A stretch of 64,000 bases of DNA from Flagellimonas maritima (GTDB taxonomy: Bacteria > Bacteroidota > Bacteroidia > Flavobacteriales > Flavobacteriaceae). The notes under the pieces were generated by a model. That model was given only the letters and a program-made list of their open reading frames with translations, ran no database searches and had not been told where the DNA came from. The number at the start of each line of letters is the position of its first letter. The first letter of the stretch is position 1. Position numbers and translations under genes: made by a program. The stretch lies in assembly GCF_003269425.1 (NCBI RefSeq), contig NZ_CP030104.1, positions 62,001-126,000 on the forward strand, given 5' to 3'. This document shows, piece after piece, positions 54,911 through 64,000 of this stretch.

Positions 54911-56353
54911 ATGGATAATAAAATATTGAGTTCTCTATATGCCCAAGATAATTTTAGAAGGTTGGGAAAACAATTAATAGATGTATTGACAGATCATATA
55001 CAAAATACTACACAGGAAATTAATAAAAAAACCATTCAATGGAACGAGCCCGAAAACGAGCTCGATTTCTGGAAAGATTTTTTTGAAAACGGAACTGACG
55101 ATGACTTTTTTAATCAAATACTAAAAAGGACCACCCATACCCATAATCCAAAATATGTGGGTCATCAGGTTGGAGTAACAGCTCCAATTACAGTTTTTAC
55201 GGGAATGCTCAGCAATTTGTTGAACAACGGCATGGCAGTCTACGAAATGGGCATGGCACCAAATGCCATTGAGCGTATTGTTATAGAAAAGTTGTGCGAA
55301 ACCATTGGATATAATTCCAAATCAGGTGGTTTTTTAACTTCTGGAGGTACACTGGCAAATCTCACCGCTTTACTCTCAGCAAGAAAGGCCAAAGTTGAAC
55401 ATGATATATGGAACGAAGGACATAATGAACCATTGGGAATCATGGTCTGTGAAGAAGCACATTACTGTGTAGACAGAGCGGCAAAGATTATGGGGTTAGG
55501 AGAAAAAGGGATTATAAAAATTCCTGCCGATGAAAATTTTGCCATGGATATTCAACAATTGGAGACTTATTATCAAGAAAGTATTTCCAAAGGTCTGAAA
55601 ATTTTTGCCATTGTGGGCAGTGCCCCTTCCACAGCTACAGGAGCTTATGACAATTTGGAAGCCATAAACAAATTTGCACAAATGTATAATCTTTGGTTTC
55701 ACGTGGATGGAGCACATGGTGGAGCAGCTATATTTTCGGAAAAATATAAGTATTTGCTCAAGGGCGCGGAAAAAGCCGATTCTATGGTGATCGATGGTCA
55801 TAAAATGATGATGATGCCTACAATAACCACAGCTTTATTGTTTAAAAATAAAAATCACTCAAATCATACCTTCAGTCAAAAAGCAGATTATCTTTTAAAC
55901 GATACGGAGGAAGACGAGTGGTACAATAGTGGACGAAGAACTTTTGAGTGTACTAAAAACATGATGTGTATGCATTGGTTCATTCTTTTGAAAATGTATG
56001 GTCAAAAGGCATTTAATGTCTATGTGACCCGTCAATACGATTTGGCACGGGATTTTGCCAAAATTATTTCAAAAGAACCCAACTTTGAAATTGCAACAGA
56101 ACCTATGTCGAATATTTTATGTTTCAGATATTTAAAGGACAATCTTTCTTTGGAAGAATTGAATCATTTGAATCAATCCATCCGTAGGCAATTGTTGGAA
56201 GACGGTGAATTTTATTTAGTTCAGACCAAGTTAAACGGAGTTCACTACTTAAGGACCACCTTGATGAATCCTTTTACGACCATAGACCATCTAAAACTTC
56301 TTCTAGAAAAAATTAAAAAAGGTATTGCTGAACTACTATCAAAAAAAGATTAA
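54911..56353 (+). CDS. group II PLP-dependent decarboxylase
   Basis: This 480-residue pyridoxal-phosphate enzyme decarboxylates an amino acid. The PLP lysine is in VIDGHKMMMMPT near 298. FHVDGAHGGAAIFS is near 263 and an N-terminal TSGGTLANLTAL near 138 binds the phosphate. The family covers glutamate, aspartate, diaminobutyrate and aromatic decarboxylases; sequence does not decide the substrate. It is a single gene, overlapping the convergent GH15 gene by 4 bp. Confidence 0.9.
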   Translation: MDNKILSSLYAQDNFRRLGKQLIDVLTDHIQNTTQEINKKTIQWNEPENELDFWKDFFENGTDDDFFNQILKRTTHTHNPKYVGHQVGVTAPITVFTGMLSNLLNNGMAVYEMGMAPNAIERIVIEKLCETIGYNSKSGGFLTSGGTLANLTALLSARKAKVEHDIWNEGHNEPLGIMVCEEAHYCVDRAAKIMGLGEKGIIKIPADENFAMDIQQLETYYQESISKGLKIFAIVGSAPSTATGAYDNLEAINKFAQMYNLWFHVDGAHGGAAIFSEKYKYLLKGAEKADSMVIDGHKMMMMPTITTALLFKNKNHSNHTFSQKADYLLNDTEEDEWYNSGRRTFECTKNMMCMHWFILLKMYGQKAFNVYVTRQYDLARDFAKIISKEPNFEIATEPMSNILCFRYLKDNLSLEELNHLNQSIRRQLLEDGEFYLVQTKLNGVHYLRTTLMNPFTTIDHLKLLLEKIKKGIAELLSKKD

Positions 56354-58149
56354 CCAATAGACTCCAAAATTTTCTCTTCGCTTTTCTTTCTGGAAAAATT
56401 AATGGCACATTCTATTAAAGCTAAATGTGAATAGGCTTGTGGAAAATTGCCCAGCAATCGTTTTGTTTTAAAATCAATATCCTCACTAAAAAGCCCCAGA
56501 TGATTACTGTATCCAAGCAAGCGCTCAAAATGTGCCAATGCTTTCTCCTCCTCCCCTATTTTAAAGAGGCTATTGATAAACCAAAACGTACAAATGGTAA
56601 ACGATGATGACGGCAGCCCAAAATCATCTTCGTTTTTATATCGATATAACAAACCGTCATTACTTAAGTTATCTTCTATCGCTTTGACAGTACTAACAAA
56701 CTTTGGGTCTTTTGCATGAATAAAGCCATAAGATTCCATTAATAATACTGATGCATCAAGATATTCGGAACCATAAGATTGCACAAAAGCATTTATGTTA
56801 CTGTTCCAGGCATTTTCGTGAATGTCCTCCTTCATTTCCTGTTCAAGAGCGGTCCATTTTTCAATTTTTCTAGTTTTTCCAAAAATCTTGGCAACCTTTA
56901 TGGCCCTATCCATGGCAACCCAGCAAAGAACTTTTGAGAAGGTAAAATGCCTGTCCTCCCCTCTAAATTCCCAGATACCTTTGTCAGGTTCGCGCCAGTG
57001 TTTGCTTACTATCCAAACTATGCCCTTGGTGATGCTCCATAATTCTTCCCCATTTTCTATATCGTTACTGAATTTGGCCAGCTGCTCATAAATAACATCC
57101 ATTAAAATGCCGTAAATATCATTCTGCTTCTGTTTATAAGCGGCATTTCCAATCCTTACGGGCTTAGAGCCTTTGTAACCATCTAAATGGTCCAGAGTTT
57201 TTTCGGTGAGGTTTTTTTCTTTGTTGATACCATACATGATCTGGAGTTTTTCATCCTTATCGGGCATTAAATCGATTATAAACTGCAGATACCGTCTGGC
57301 GGAATTCTTGTGGCCAAGCTCAGAAACAACTTTAATGACCATTGATGCATCCCTAATCCAACAAAACCTATAATCCCAATTACGAACCTCCCCAATGGTT
57401 TCTGGCAAAGATGTTGTCGCAGCAGCAAGTACGGCACCTGTTTTATCGTAGGTAAGCATCTTTAAAGTAATGGCACTGCGAACAATCTCTTTGTTGAACT
57501 GTCTGTAGGTGGGTGTTCTATCTGCCCAATCCAGCCAGTATGTTTTGGTACGTTCTAATTCCAAAGACATTTTCTCAGTTGTCGGTTTCAAAATCTTTTC
57601 ATTATAGCATATTAAAAAGAACCCATCTTCTTTAAGCGTCATCTCACTTCCGTTTAAAACTTCAATTTTATTGAAAGAAGTATAAAGAAAGAGCGTGTCA
57701 AACTTCTTTTTGCTCGTGAGACTAACAATGAAATTTGTTTTGGCATGATTTGTAGTTTGGCCCTGCGCATATTCCAGCTTTGGGTCATAGAAAACAGTCA
57801 ATTTAGGACGACCGGAAATATATTTTATATAGCGTACAATTTCTGGCGGGGCATTGTATTTGCCTGTAAGTTTGTAATAACGAGGCATAAAGTCATGCAC
57901 TTCAAAAGTGTTTTCTCCATCGGAATATCGTGTAACCAATATCGCGGTGTTGTTATGGTATTTTTGATGTATTTCGTAATCAGGTCCAGCTGTTATTTCA
58001 AAACTGCCCCCTTTCTTTTCATCCAAAAGTTTAGCAAATATTGAGGTTGAGTCAAATTGCGGCAAACAGCACCAATCCAAAGAGCCATTTTTTGAAATTA
58101 GAGCGGCGCTTCTGCAATTTCCTATTATTCCGTAGTCGAGATTATCCAT
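56350..58149 (-). CDS. glycoside hydrolase family 15 (glucoamylase/trehalase-like)
   Basis: This 599-residue GH15 protein has the N-terminal beta-sandwich domain usual in bacterial members (YGIIGNCRSAALISKNGSLDWCCLP near 6-30). The (alpha/alpha)6 barrel has EVRNWDYRFCWIRDAS near 250 and LPSSSFTICTFW near 520. No signal peptide is seen. Position divergent from the OtsAB gene makes intracellular trehalose or a related glucoside a likely substrate, but glucoamylase activity is equally possible. Confidence 0.88.
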   Translation of the reverse strand: MDNLDYGIIGNCRSAALISKNGSLDWCCLPQFDSTSIFAKLLDEKKGGSFEITAGPDYEIHQKYHNNTAILVTRYSDGENTFEVHDFMPRYYKLTGKYNAPPEIVRYIKYISGRPKLTVFYDPKLEYAQGQTTNHAKTNFIVSLTSKKKFDTLFLYTSFNKIEVLNGSEMTLKEDGFFLICYNEKILKPTTEKMSLELERTKTYWLDWADRTPTYRQFNKEIVRSAITLKMLTYDKTGAVLAAATTSLPETIGEVRNWDYRFCWIRDASMVIKVVSELGHKNSARRYLQFIIDLMPDKDEKLQIMYGINKEKNLTEKTLDHLDGYKGSKPVRIGNAAYKQKQNDIYGILMDVIYEQLAKFSNDIENGEELWSITKGIVWIVSKHWREPDKGIWEFRGEDRHFTFSKVLCWVAMDRAIKVAKIFGKTRKIEKWTALEQEMKEDIHENAWNSNINAFVQSYGSEYLDASVLLMESYGFIHAKDPKFVSTVKAIEDNLSNDGLLYRYKNEDDFGLPSSSFTICTFWFINSLFKIGEEEKALAHFERLLGYSNHLGLFSEDIDFKTKRLLGNFPQAYSHLALIECAINFSRKKSEEKILESIG

Positions 58150-58254
58150 ATATTAAATATCTTCCAAAAGAAGTCTTTTCAAATTGTTTTTACGGTTCAA
58201 TTTGTCGAAATTTAAAGAAATTAAATAGTAAAACACGGCAAACGTATTCATTTT

Positions 58255-60453
58255 ATGGGCAAAACTATCATAATCTCAAATCGACTACCAGTTCAATTAC
58301 AAATTAGCAATGGAACTATCGATGCGATACCAAGTGTTGGGGGCTTGGCAACTGGTATGAAGTCCGTCCATAGTGGTGGCGAAAGTCTATGGGTCGGGTG
58401 GTCTGGGCTTACTGATGAAGAAACACCCGCAGCCCTAGAGAATGAAATAGATGTTGCCCTGAAAAAGCATGGGTGTGCCAAAATAAAACTCACAGAAAAA
58501 GAGATTGAAGGATTTTATTTTGGATTTAGCAATCGTACGGTTTGGCCTTTGTTTCATTATTTTTCCGAGTATACGGAGTTTGAGCTTGAATTTTGGAATA
58601 CCTATAAAGCCGTAAACCAAAAATTTGCCGATGCAATCATAGAAAAATCACATGACAACGATACTATCTGGGTACATGACTATCAATTAATGTTGGTACC
58701 ACAGATGGTCAGGGAAAAACGCCCGAATACTTCAATAGGTTTCTTCTTGCATATTCCTTTCCCTTCCTATGAAATTTTTAGAACACTTCCTTGGCGTGAA
58801 GAAGTTTTGGAAGGTTTATTGGGTTCGGACTTAATAGGCTTTCATACCTATGATTATGAAAGACATTTTTTAAGTTCTGTAAGGAGGCTTCTCGGCCTGG
58901 ATGTCAGTTTTAACGATGTTTATTTGGAAAATAGGGTTATAAAAGTAGATTCTTTCCCTATGGGAATCGATTATAAAAAATTTGCAAGTGCTGCCAAAAA
59001 ACATGATTCCAATGGCAAGGATTCCGATTTACAAATAAAATTAAACAGTCACAAACAGTCAGCTCCCGGCACCAAACTTATTCTATCCATAGACCGTTTG
59101 GATTATAGTAAAGGTATTGCGAAGCGTATAAATGCATTTGAATATTTCCTGAACAAATACCCGGAATACAAAGAAAAAGTACGTCTTATTATTTTGGCCG
59201 TGCCCTCAAGATCCAATGTGCCACAGTACCAATTGCTCAAAAGGGAAATCGATGAACTCGTAGGTAGAATCAATGGCGAGCTATCCACCGTCAATTGGAC
59301 ACCAATTTGGTATTTCTATCGCTCTTTGCCCTTTGAAAATCTTATAGACCTATATACCTCCAGTGACATTGCATGGCTCACACCGCTCAGGGACGGAATG
59401 AATTTGGTTGCAAAGGAATATATCGCCACCCGTACCGATAAAACAGGAGTTCTGATATTGAGTGAAATGGCAGGATCTGCCAATGAAATGAACGAGGCAC
59501 TGCTTATCAACCCCAATAATTTTGAAGAACAGGCAGATACGCTCAAAACTGCGATTACAATGCCTGAAGAGGAACAAATATCCCGTAATACATTTTTGCA
59601 GAAACGGTTGGAACGCTATAATGTTGAGGTTTGGGCCAATGAGTTTATGGGAGCCCTCAATAGAAAGAGCGAAGAAAACGAACCTTTTATTTCTCAAAAA
59701 ATAACTGATACTATTCTTGAAGAAATCCAAGAAAAATACGCAAAAGCGAAAAAAAGACTTTTGTTCTTGGATTATGATGGTACACTTGTAGGATTTCATA
59801 AAGACCCACAAAAGGCATCACCGGATGATGAATTGTATTCACTTTTAGATAAACTTCACTCACAGGAAAACACGACACTGTTCCTGATCAGCGGTAGGGA
59901 CAAACAAACGTTCACGAAGTGGTTTTTGGACAAAAAATATAATATGATCGTAGAGCATGGGGTCTGGATTTCAACCAACGGTGAAGAATTTAAATTATTG
60001 GAAAAAGTAAAAGGAGAATGGATGGAAAAAATAAGACCTGTGCTGGAATCCTTTGTTGATAGAACCCCTGGCTCCTTTATAGAAGAAAAGAATTATTCGT
60101 TGGCGTGGCATTATAGAAACACAGATCCTGATTTTGGGGCAAAAAGAGCCACAGAACTCAATACCGTGCTGACCAGTCTTATAGGAAATGATGATATTAG
60201 CGTATTGAACGGAAACAAGGTCATGGAAGTAAAGAGCAGTAACGTAAATAAAGGAAGGGCATCCGTACGCATGCTGGGCGAAGACGACTATGATTTTGTT
60301 TTTGCCATTGGCGATGATTGGACCGATGAATTCATGTTCCAGGAACTTCCAAAATCTTCTATAACGGTAAAAGTTGGGCTTAAAAAAACCCAGGCTAAAT
60401 ATCATGTGGTAAATACCAAAAAGGTTAGGGATTTATTAAAGTTATTTGCTTAA
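58255..60453 (+). CDS. otsAB: trehalose-6-phosphate synthase / phosphatase fusion
   Basis: This 732-residue bifunctional enzyme makes trehalose from UDP-glucose and glucose 6-phosphate. The N-terminal GT20 domain (about 1-475) has IISNRLPVQL and WVHDYQLMLVPQMVR near 133. The C-terminal HAD phosphatase (about 495-732) has LDYDGTLVGF near 504, the ISGRDKQTF loop and GDDWTDEFMF near 690. Fusion of both steps is common in Bacteroidota. It is divergent from a GH15 gene and followed within 2 bp by a propeller/NTF2 protein. Confidence 0.95.
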   Translation: MGKTIIISNRLPVQLQISNGTIDAIPSVGGLATGMKSVHSGGESLWVGWSGLTDEETPAALENEIDVALKKHGCAKIKLTEKEIEGFYFGFSNRTVWPLFHYFSEYTEFELEFWNTYKAVNQKFADAIIEKSHDNDTIWVHDYQLMLVPQMVREKRPNTSIGFFLHIPFPSYEIFRTLPWREEVLEGLLGSDLIGFHTYDYERHFLSSVRRLLGLDVSFNDVYLENRVIKVDSFPMGIDYKKFASAAKKHDSNGKDSDLQIKLNSHKQSAPGTKLILSIDRLDYSKGIAKRINAFEYFLNKYPEYKEKVRLIILAVPSRSNVPQYQLLKREIDELVGRINGELSTVNWTPIWYFYRSLPFENLIDLYTSSDIAWLTPLRDGMNLVAKEYIATRTDKTGVLILSEMAGSANEMNEALLINPNNFEEQADTLKTAITMPEEEQISRNTFLQKRLERYNVEVWANEFMGALNRKSEENEPFISQKITDTILEEIQEKYAKAKKRLLFLDYDGTLVGFHKDPQKASPDDELYSLLDKLHSQENTTLFLISGRDKQTFTKWFLDKKYNMIVEHGVWISTNGEEFKLLEKVKGEWMEKIRPVLESFVDRTPGSFIEEKNYSLAWHYRNTDPDFGAKRATELNTVLTSLIGNDDISVLNGNKVMEVKSSNVNKGRASVRMLGEDDYDFVFAIGDDWTDEFMFQELPKSSITVKVGLKKTQAKYHVVNTKKVRDLLKLFA

Positions 60454-60455
60454 AA

Positions 60456-61982
60456 ATGAATCGGATATTTTTTTTTACATTAGTTCTTTTTGCTTCGATC
60501 TGTATACAGGGCCAGGTAAACACCGATGTTTATCTTTTTGACCTTAAACTTGAGGGAGGCAACATAATGCTCTCCAATCCAAAGAATATTTCGAACAATG
60601 AAGGATATGACAATCAACCTTCATTTTTGAATGACAGGACCGTTTTATTTTCTTCGACCAGAAATAATCAGACAGACATTTTAAGATTCAATATTGAGGC
60701 AGGAAGCACAACTTCATGGATAACCAATACGCCAAAGGGCAGTGAATACTCTCCCCTGAAAATTCCCAATAAAAATGCTGTTTCTGCAATTCGGTTGGAT
60801 TTGGATGGACTGCAACGGTTATATCAATACGATATCGATAAAGGAAATTCAAAACAGCTTCTGGAGGACTTGAAAGTTGGCTATCATGTATGGTACAACG
60901 ACCATATTTTGGTTTCATCGGTTTTGGTGAAAGACCGTATGGATTTGGTAGTTAGCAATTTAAGGGACAGTACAAACTACACATTTCAAAAAAATGTAGG
61001 ACGAAGTCTATGGAAAATTCCCGACTCCGATTTAATCAGCTATATCAGTAAAGAGCAAGATGTTTGGCAGATAAAATCCTTGGACCCAATTTCCGGAGCT
61101 ACAAAAAAAATCGCGGACACTTATAAAAATGCAGAAGATATGTGTTGGTTGAACAATAGCATAATCTTAACCGGTTCGCAGAAATCAATCATGAAATTTG
61201 ATACCACATTGGATATTGAATGGAACCCCGTAATCACTTTTAAGCAGGATGAAATCAATAATATCTCACGTATTGCGGTGAACCCGAGTGGAAATCGTCT
61301 GGCTTTTGTAGCTGAAGAATCCCCAACGGTTATTGTTCAAAAACAAGTAGAAGCATTCAACAAAAGGGATTTAAAAGCTTTCGTTTCATGTTACAGAAAC
61401 AATGTTTTAGTACAGCGCTTTCCGAATGATACCATGTATGTAGGCAGAGTGGACATGACGGCAAATTATCGCCGTTTTTATGAAAATACAAAAGAAGCCA
61501 AGGTAGAAGTCACCAACAGAATACGCCTACGGAACAAGGTTATTGATGAAGAAACCAGTACGGTCAACGGTAGAAAAGGACATCAAGTTGCTTTGTATGA
61601 AATTAAAAATGGTTTGATTGCATCAATGACCTTCATTTTTCCGGAATGGGTGACAGAAGATGCAGAATCCATAGTCAATGAACAGTTAAAGGCATATAAC
61701 AATAAGGACTTAGACGCTTTTATGGGTGCTTTTAGCGAAGATGTGGAACTTTTTACTTTTCCCAATAAACTGGATATAAAAGGTCAGGCACAGCTGCGCA
61801 AATCATATAGTTCGCTTTTTGAAAAGACCCCAGATTTACATTGCGATATAAAAAATAGAATCGTCATTGGCAATAAAGTAATAGACGAAGAATATATCAC
61901 TGCAAACGGTTCAAAATTTAGTGCAGTGGCCATTTATGAAGTCAAGAACGGTAAAATTTCCAAAGTCACTTTTTTACAATAA
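60456..61982 (+). CDS. secreted TolB-like propeller fused to two NTF2/SnoaL domains
   Basis: This 508-residue protein has a signal peptide (about 1-20, ending IQGQ). A PD40/TolB-like propeller (about 30-285) carries SFLNDRTVLFSSTRNNQTDILRF. Two tandem SnoaL-type domains follow: one begins QVEAFNKRDLKAFVSCY near 298, the other QLKAYNNKDLDAFMGAFSEDVELF near 408, and each ends with A(L)YEIKNG. It starts 2 bp after otsAB, so they are co-transcribed. Function unknown; the fusion is unusual. Confidence 0.78.
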   Translation: MNRIFFFTLVLFASICIQGQVNTDVYLFDLKLEGGNIMLSNPKNISNNEGYDNQPSFLNDRTVLFSSTRNNQTDILRFNIEAGSTTSWITNTPKGSEYSPLKIPNKNAVSAIRLDLDGLQRLYQYDIDKGNSKQLLEDLKVGYHVWYNDHILVSSVLVKDRMDLVVSNLRDSTNYTFQKNVGRSLWKIPDSDLISYISKEQDVWQIKSLDPISGATKKIADTYKNAEDMCWLNNSIILTGSQKSIMKFDTTLDIEWNPVITFKQDEINNISRIAVNPSGNRLAFVAEESPTVIVQKQVEAFNKRDLKAFVSCYRNNVLVQRFPNDTMYVGRVDMTANYRRFYENTKEAKVEVTNRIRLRNKVIDEETSTVNGRKGHQVALYEIKNGLIASMTFIFPEWVTEDAESIVNEQLKAYNNKDLDAFMGAFSEDVELFTFPNKLDIKGQAQLRKSYSSLFEKTPDLHCDIKNRIVIGNKVIDEEYITANGSKFSAVAIYEVKNGKISKVTFLQ

Positions 61983-62009
61983 AATACATCAACCCAACAC
62001 ATGCTTAAT

Positions 62010-63341
62010 ATGAAACACACACTTCCGATCCTACTATTTATTTTTGCTTTCCCACTATTTGCCCAAACAGATGCAAGAATCTACGACATCATAAATAAAG
62101 TTTCCGCAGAACGAATAAAAAATGATGTAACTACCCTTGTAAATTTTGGAACAAGGCATACCCTGAGCGATACAATTTCCGAAACTCGAGGTATAGGAGC
62201 AGCCAGAAGGTGGATAAAATCCGAATTCGAAAGAACTTCGACCGATTGTAATGCTTGCCTCGAGGTTTTTTATCAAAAGGACATGGTCAAAAAAGGAGAT
62301 GGTCAACGAATCACAAAAGATGTTTGGGTGGTAAACGTAGTCGCCATTCAACGTGGCACCAAGTACCCCAATCGTTTTATCATTATGAGCGGTGATATCG
62401 ATTCCAGGGTAAGCGACCCCGTGGATTATACGTCTAAATCGCCAGGGGCTAACGATAATGCAAGCGGTATGGCAGGAACTATTGAAGCTGCCCGTGTACT
62501 ATCAAAATACAAATTTGAAAGCAGTATCATTTATGTGGGATTGTCAGGGGAAGAACAAGGTTTGTACGGAGGCAAAGGATTGGCCGCGTACGCAAAAGAG
62601 AAAGGGTGGGACATTGTTGGAATCCTGAACAACGACATGATCGGTAACATTACGGGAGTAGACGGAGTGGTAAGCAACCGCGATTTTAGAATTTTTTCAG
62701 AACCTGTACCCCCTACGGAAACTGAAGAGCAAAGAAGGGCAAGACGTTTTTATGGAGGAGAAGTAGATGGTATCTCTCGTCAATTGGCGAGATATGTGCA
62801 CAAGACCACAAAAACCTATATGCCAGAAATGAATCCAATGATGATTTACCGCTTGGATAGATTTGGAAGGGGCGGACACCACAGACCTTTTAATGATGCT
62901 GGTTTTGCGGGAATACGAATTATGGAGGCCCATGAAAACTATACGCAACAACACCAAGATATCCGATTGGAGGATGGTATTGCCTACGGAGATGTATTGG
63001 AACATGTAAATTTTGAATATGCCAAAAAACTTACGGCTGTCAACGCCATCAATTTAGCATCCATAGCATGGGCGCCACCAGCACCCACTACAGTCGAAAT
63101 TGGTGGTATTGTAGAACCATCGGCAAAGTTAAAATGGAACAAGGTTGAAGGTGCGGTAGGGTATAAAATCTACTGGAGGGATACCACCTCCCCTACCTGG
63201 GACAACTACAGATATGTGACTGACACTACGGAACATACTTTGAATGGCATTGTTATTGACAACTACTTTTTTGGGGTTGCCGCTGTTGGAAAAGATGGTC
63301 ATGAAAGCCCTGTGACTTTTCCCAATGCGGTTTTTAGATAG
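62010..63341 (+). CDS. M28 family zinc peptidase, secreted, with FN3-like tail
   Basis: This 443-residue secreted aminopeptidase-type enzyme has a signal peptide (about 1-20, ending FAQ). The M28 zinc motifs are PGANDNASGMAGTIEAARV near 145, YVGLSGEEQGLYGGKG near 177 and ILNNDMIGN near 207. The C-terminal 90 residues (PSAKLKWNKVEGAVGYKIYWRD) look like an FN3-type domain. The ATG at 62010 is chosen at the signal peptide; an ATG at 62001 is also in frame. It is probably cotranscribed with the genes on either side. Confidence 0.92.
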   Translation: MKHTLPILLFIFAFPLFAQTDARIYDIINKVSAERIKNDVTTLVNFGTRHTLSDTISETRGIGAARRWIKSEFERTSTDCNACLEVFYQKDMVKKGDGQRITKDVWVVNVVAIQRGTKYPNRFIIMSGDIDSRVSDPVDYTSKSPGANDNASGMAGTIEAARVLSKYKFESSIIYVGLSGEEQGLYGGKGLAAYAKEKGWDIVGILNNDMIGNITGVDGVVSNRDFRIFSEPVPPTETEEQRRARRFYGGEVDGISRQLARYVHKTTKTYMPEMNPMMIYRLDRFGRGGHHRPFNDAGFAGIRIMEAHENYTQQHQDIRLEDGIAYGDVLEHVNFEYAKKLTAVNAINLASIAWAPPAPTTVEIGGIVEPSAKLKWNKVEGAVGYKIYWRDTTSPTWDNYRYVTDTTEHTLNGIVIDNYFFGVAAVGKDGHESPVTFPNAVFR

Positions 63342-63404
63342 CTATGAACTTAAATTCAATTATTGTCATACTGTGCTTGCCAAATGATTATTAAAAATTT
63401 TAGG

Positions 63405-64000
63405 ATGATTAAAATAACGCAGAACTGTTTACTGATATTATTAGTGCTAAGCTTTGTATCAGTTGCCCATAGCCAAAACTTTACCAAAAGTGATACGCTC
63501 AGAGGAAGTATAACCCCTGAAAGGGTCTGGTGGGATTTAAACTATTATGACCTAAACATTAAAGTACAACCTGATAAGGAATTTATTGCAGGTTACAACA
63601 TCATTGGATATAAGGTTTTGGAAGAATCCGATGTCATTCAAATAGACCTTCAGGAACCTATGAAGATAGAAGCCATATCACAAGACAAAGAGGATTTGAA
63701 CTATACCTCTTATGGAAACGCCCATTTCATCCAGCTAAAGAAAGAACAAGTGCCTGGTGAATTCAATGAGTTGTACGTCCAATATTCAGGCTATCCTAAA
63801 AAAGCGGTACGTGCGCCTTGGGACGGAGGATTTTCTTGGAAAAAAGACAGCAATGGAAAACCATTTGTAGCTACATCCTGCCAAGGACTGGGCGCAAGTG
63901 TGTGGTGGCCCAACAAAGATCACATGTACGACGAGGTGGATAGTATGCGAATTGTCATTGATGTTCCAAAGGACTTGGTCGCTGTTGCGAATGGGAGGTT
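63405..64000 (+). CDS. M1-family metallopeptidase, N-terminal part (cut by window end)
   Basis: This open frame has no stop and runs off the right edge, with 198 codons visible. It begins MIKITQNCLLILLVLSFVSV, a signal peptide ending AHSQ. It continues with beta-sandwich sequence of the M1 N-domain, such as TPERVWWDLNYYDLNIKV near 39 and QGLGASVWWPNKDHMYDEVDSM near 163. An in-frame ATG at 63384 is less likely. The catalytic HExxH region is beyond the window. Class assignment rests on the N-domain. Confidence 0.85.
   Translation, partial: MIKITQNCLLILLVLSFVSVAHSQNFTKSDTLRGSITPERVWWDLNYYDLNIKVQPDKEFIAGYNIIGYKVLEESDVIQIDLQEPMKIEAISQDKEDLNYTSYGNAHFIQLKKEQVPGEFNELYVQYSGYPKKAVRAPWDGGFSWKKDSNGKPFVATSCQGLGASVWWPNKDHMYDEVDSMRIVIDVPKDLVAVANGR

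Overview
The window is ordinary-looking chromosome from a member of the Bacteroidota, almost certainly a marine-type Flavobacteriaceae. The evidence is low GC, promoters of the TTG-N18/19-TAnnTTTG type, DUF4252 and DUF4199 proteins, an alternative GlmU-type protein, a CarB without its C-terminal allosteric domain, the rpmH/carB neighbourhood, and many SusC/BtuB-era outer-membrane lipoproteins. It is gene dense, with no rRNA, tRNA, CRISPR array, prophage or classical insertion sequence.

Layout: purB (1-1.4 kb) is followed by an ECF sigma / anti-sigma-like / two DUF4252 operon (1.4-3.6 kb, minus) and an S41 protease lipoprotein. A vitamin B12 uptake locus lies at 5.3-11.5 kb: a cobalamin riboswitch in front of btuB and a signal-peptide-less BtuF-like protein on the minus strand, and a divergent lipoprotein/permease/ATPase transporter on the plus strand. 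Then come rmuC, a thioesterase, the oxidative pentose phosphate genes pgl-zwf with divergent gnd (13.8-17.7 kb), two secreted proteins, carB and rpmH (19.3-22.4 kb), a lytic transglycosylase, a hydrolase, mtaB, a GlmU-like protein and rpmE2 (23.5-29 kb). Envelope and sugar genes follow (glycosyltransferase, phosphosugar mutase, MsbA-like exporter), then a second ECF sigma module (34.3-35.9 kb), a run of single genes (RsmB-like methyltransferase, M20 amidohydrolase, purL) and an acyl-CoA ligase.

The 48-54.8 kb stretch is a fatty-acid beta-oxidation operon: MarR regulator with a perfect 26-bp palindromic operator candidate, HAD/ECH fusion, thiolase, acyl-CoA dehydrogenase. It is interrupted twice by small four-helix-bundle (S23/IVP/Avd-like) genes. 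Each of these is bracketed by inverted arrays of 7-bp repeats. The same heptad family, in the register AGTnnnn, occurs at three other intergenic sites in the window without an ORF. This is the strongest candidate for an undescribed element family. The window ends with a PLP decarboxylase, a trehalose locus (GH15 enzyme divergent from an OtsAB fusion), a beta-propeller/NTF2 fusion, an M28 peptidase and the start of an M1 peptidase.
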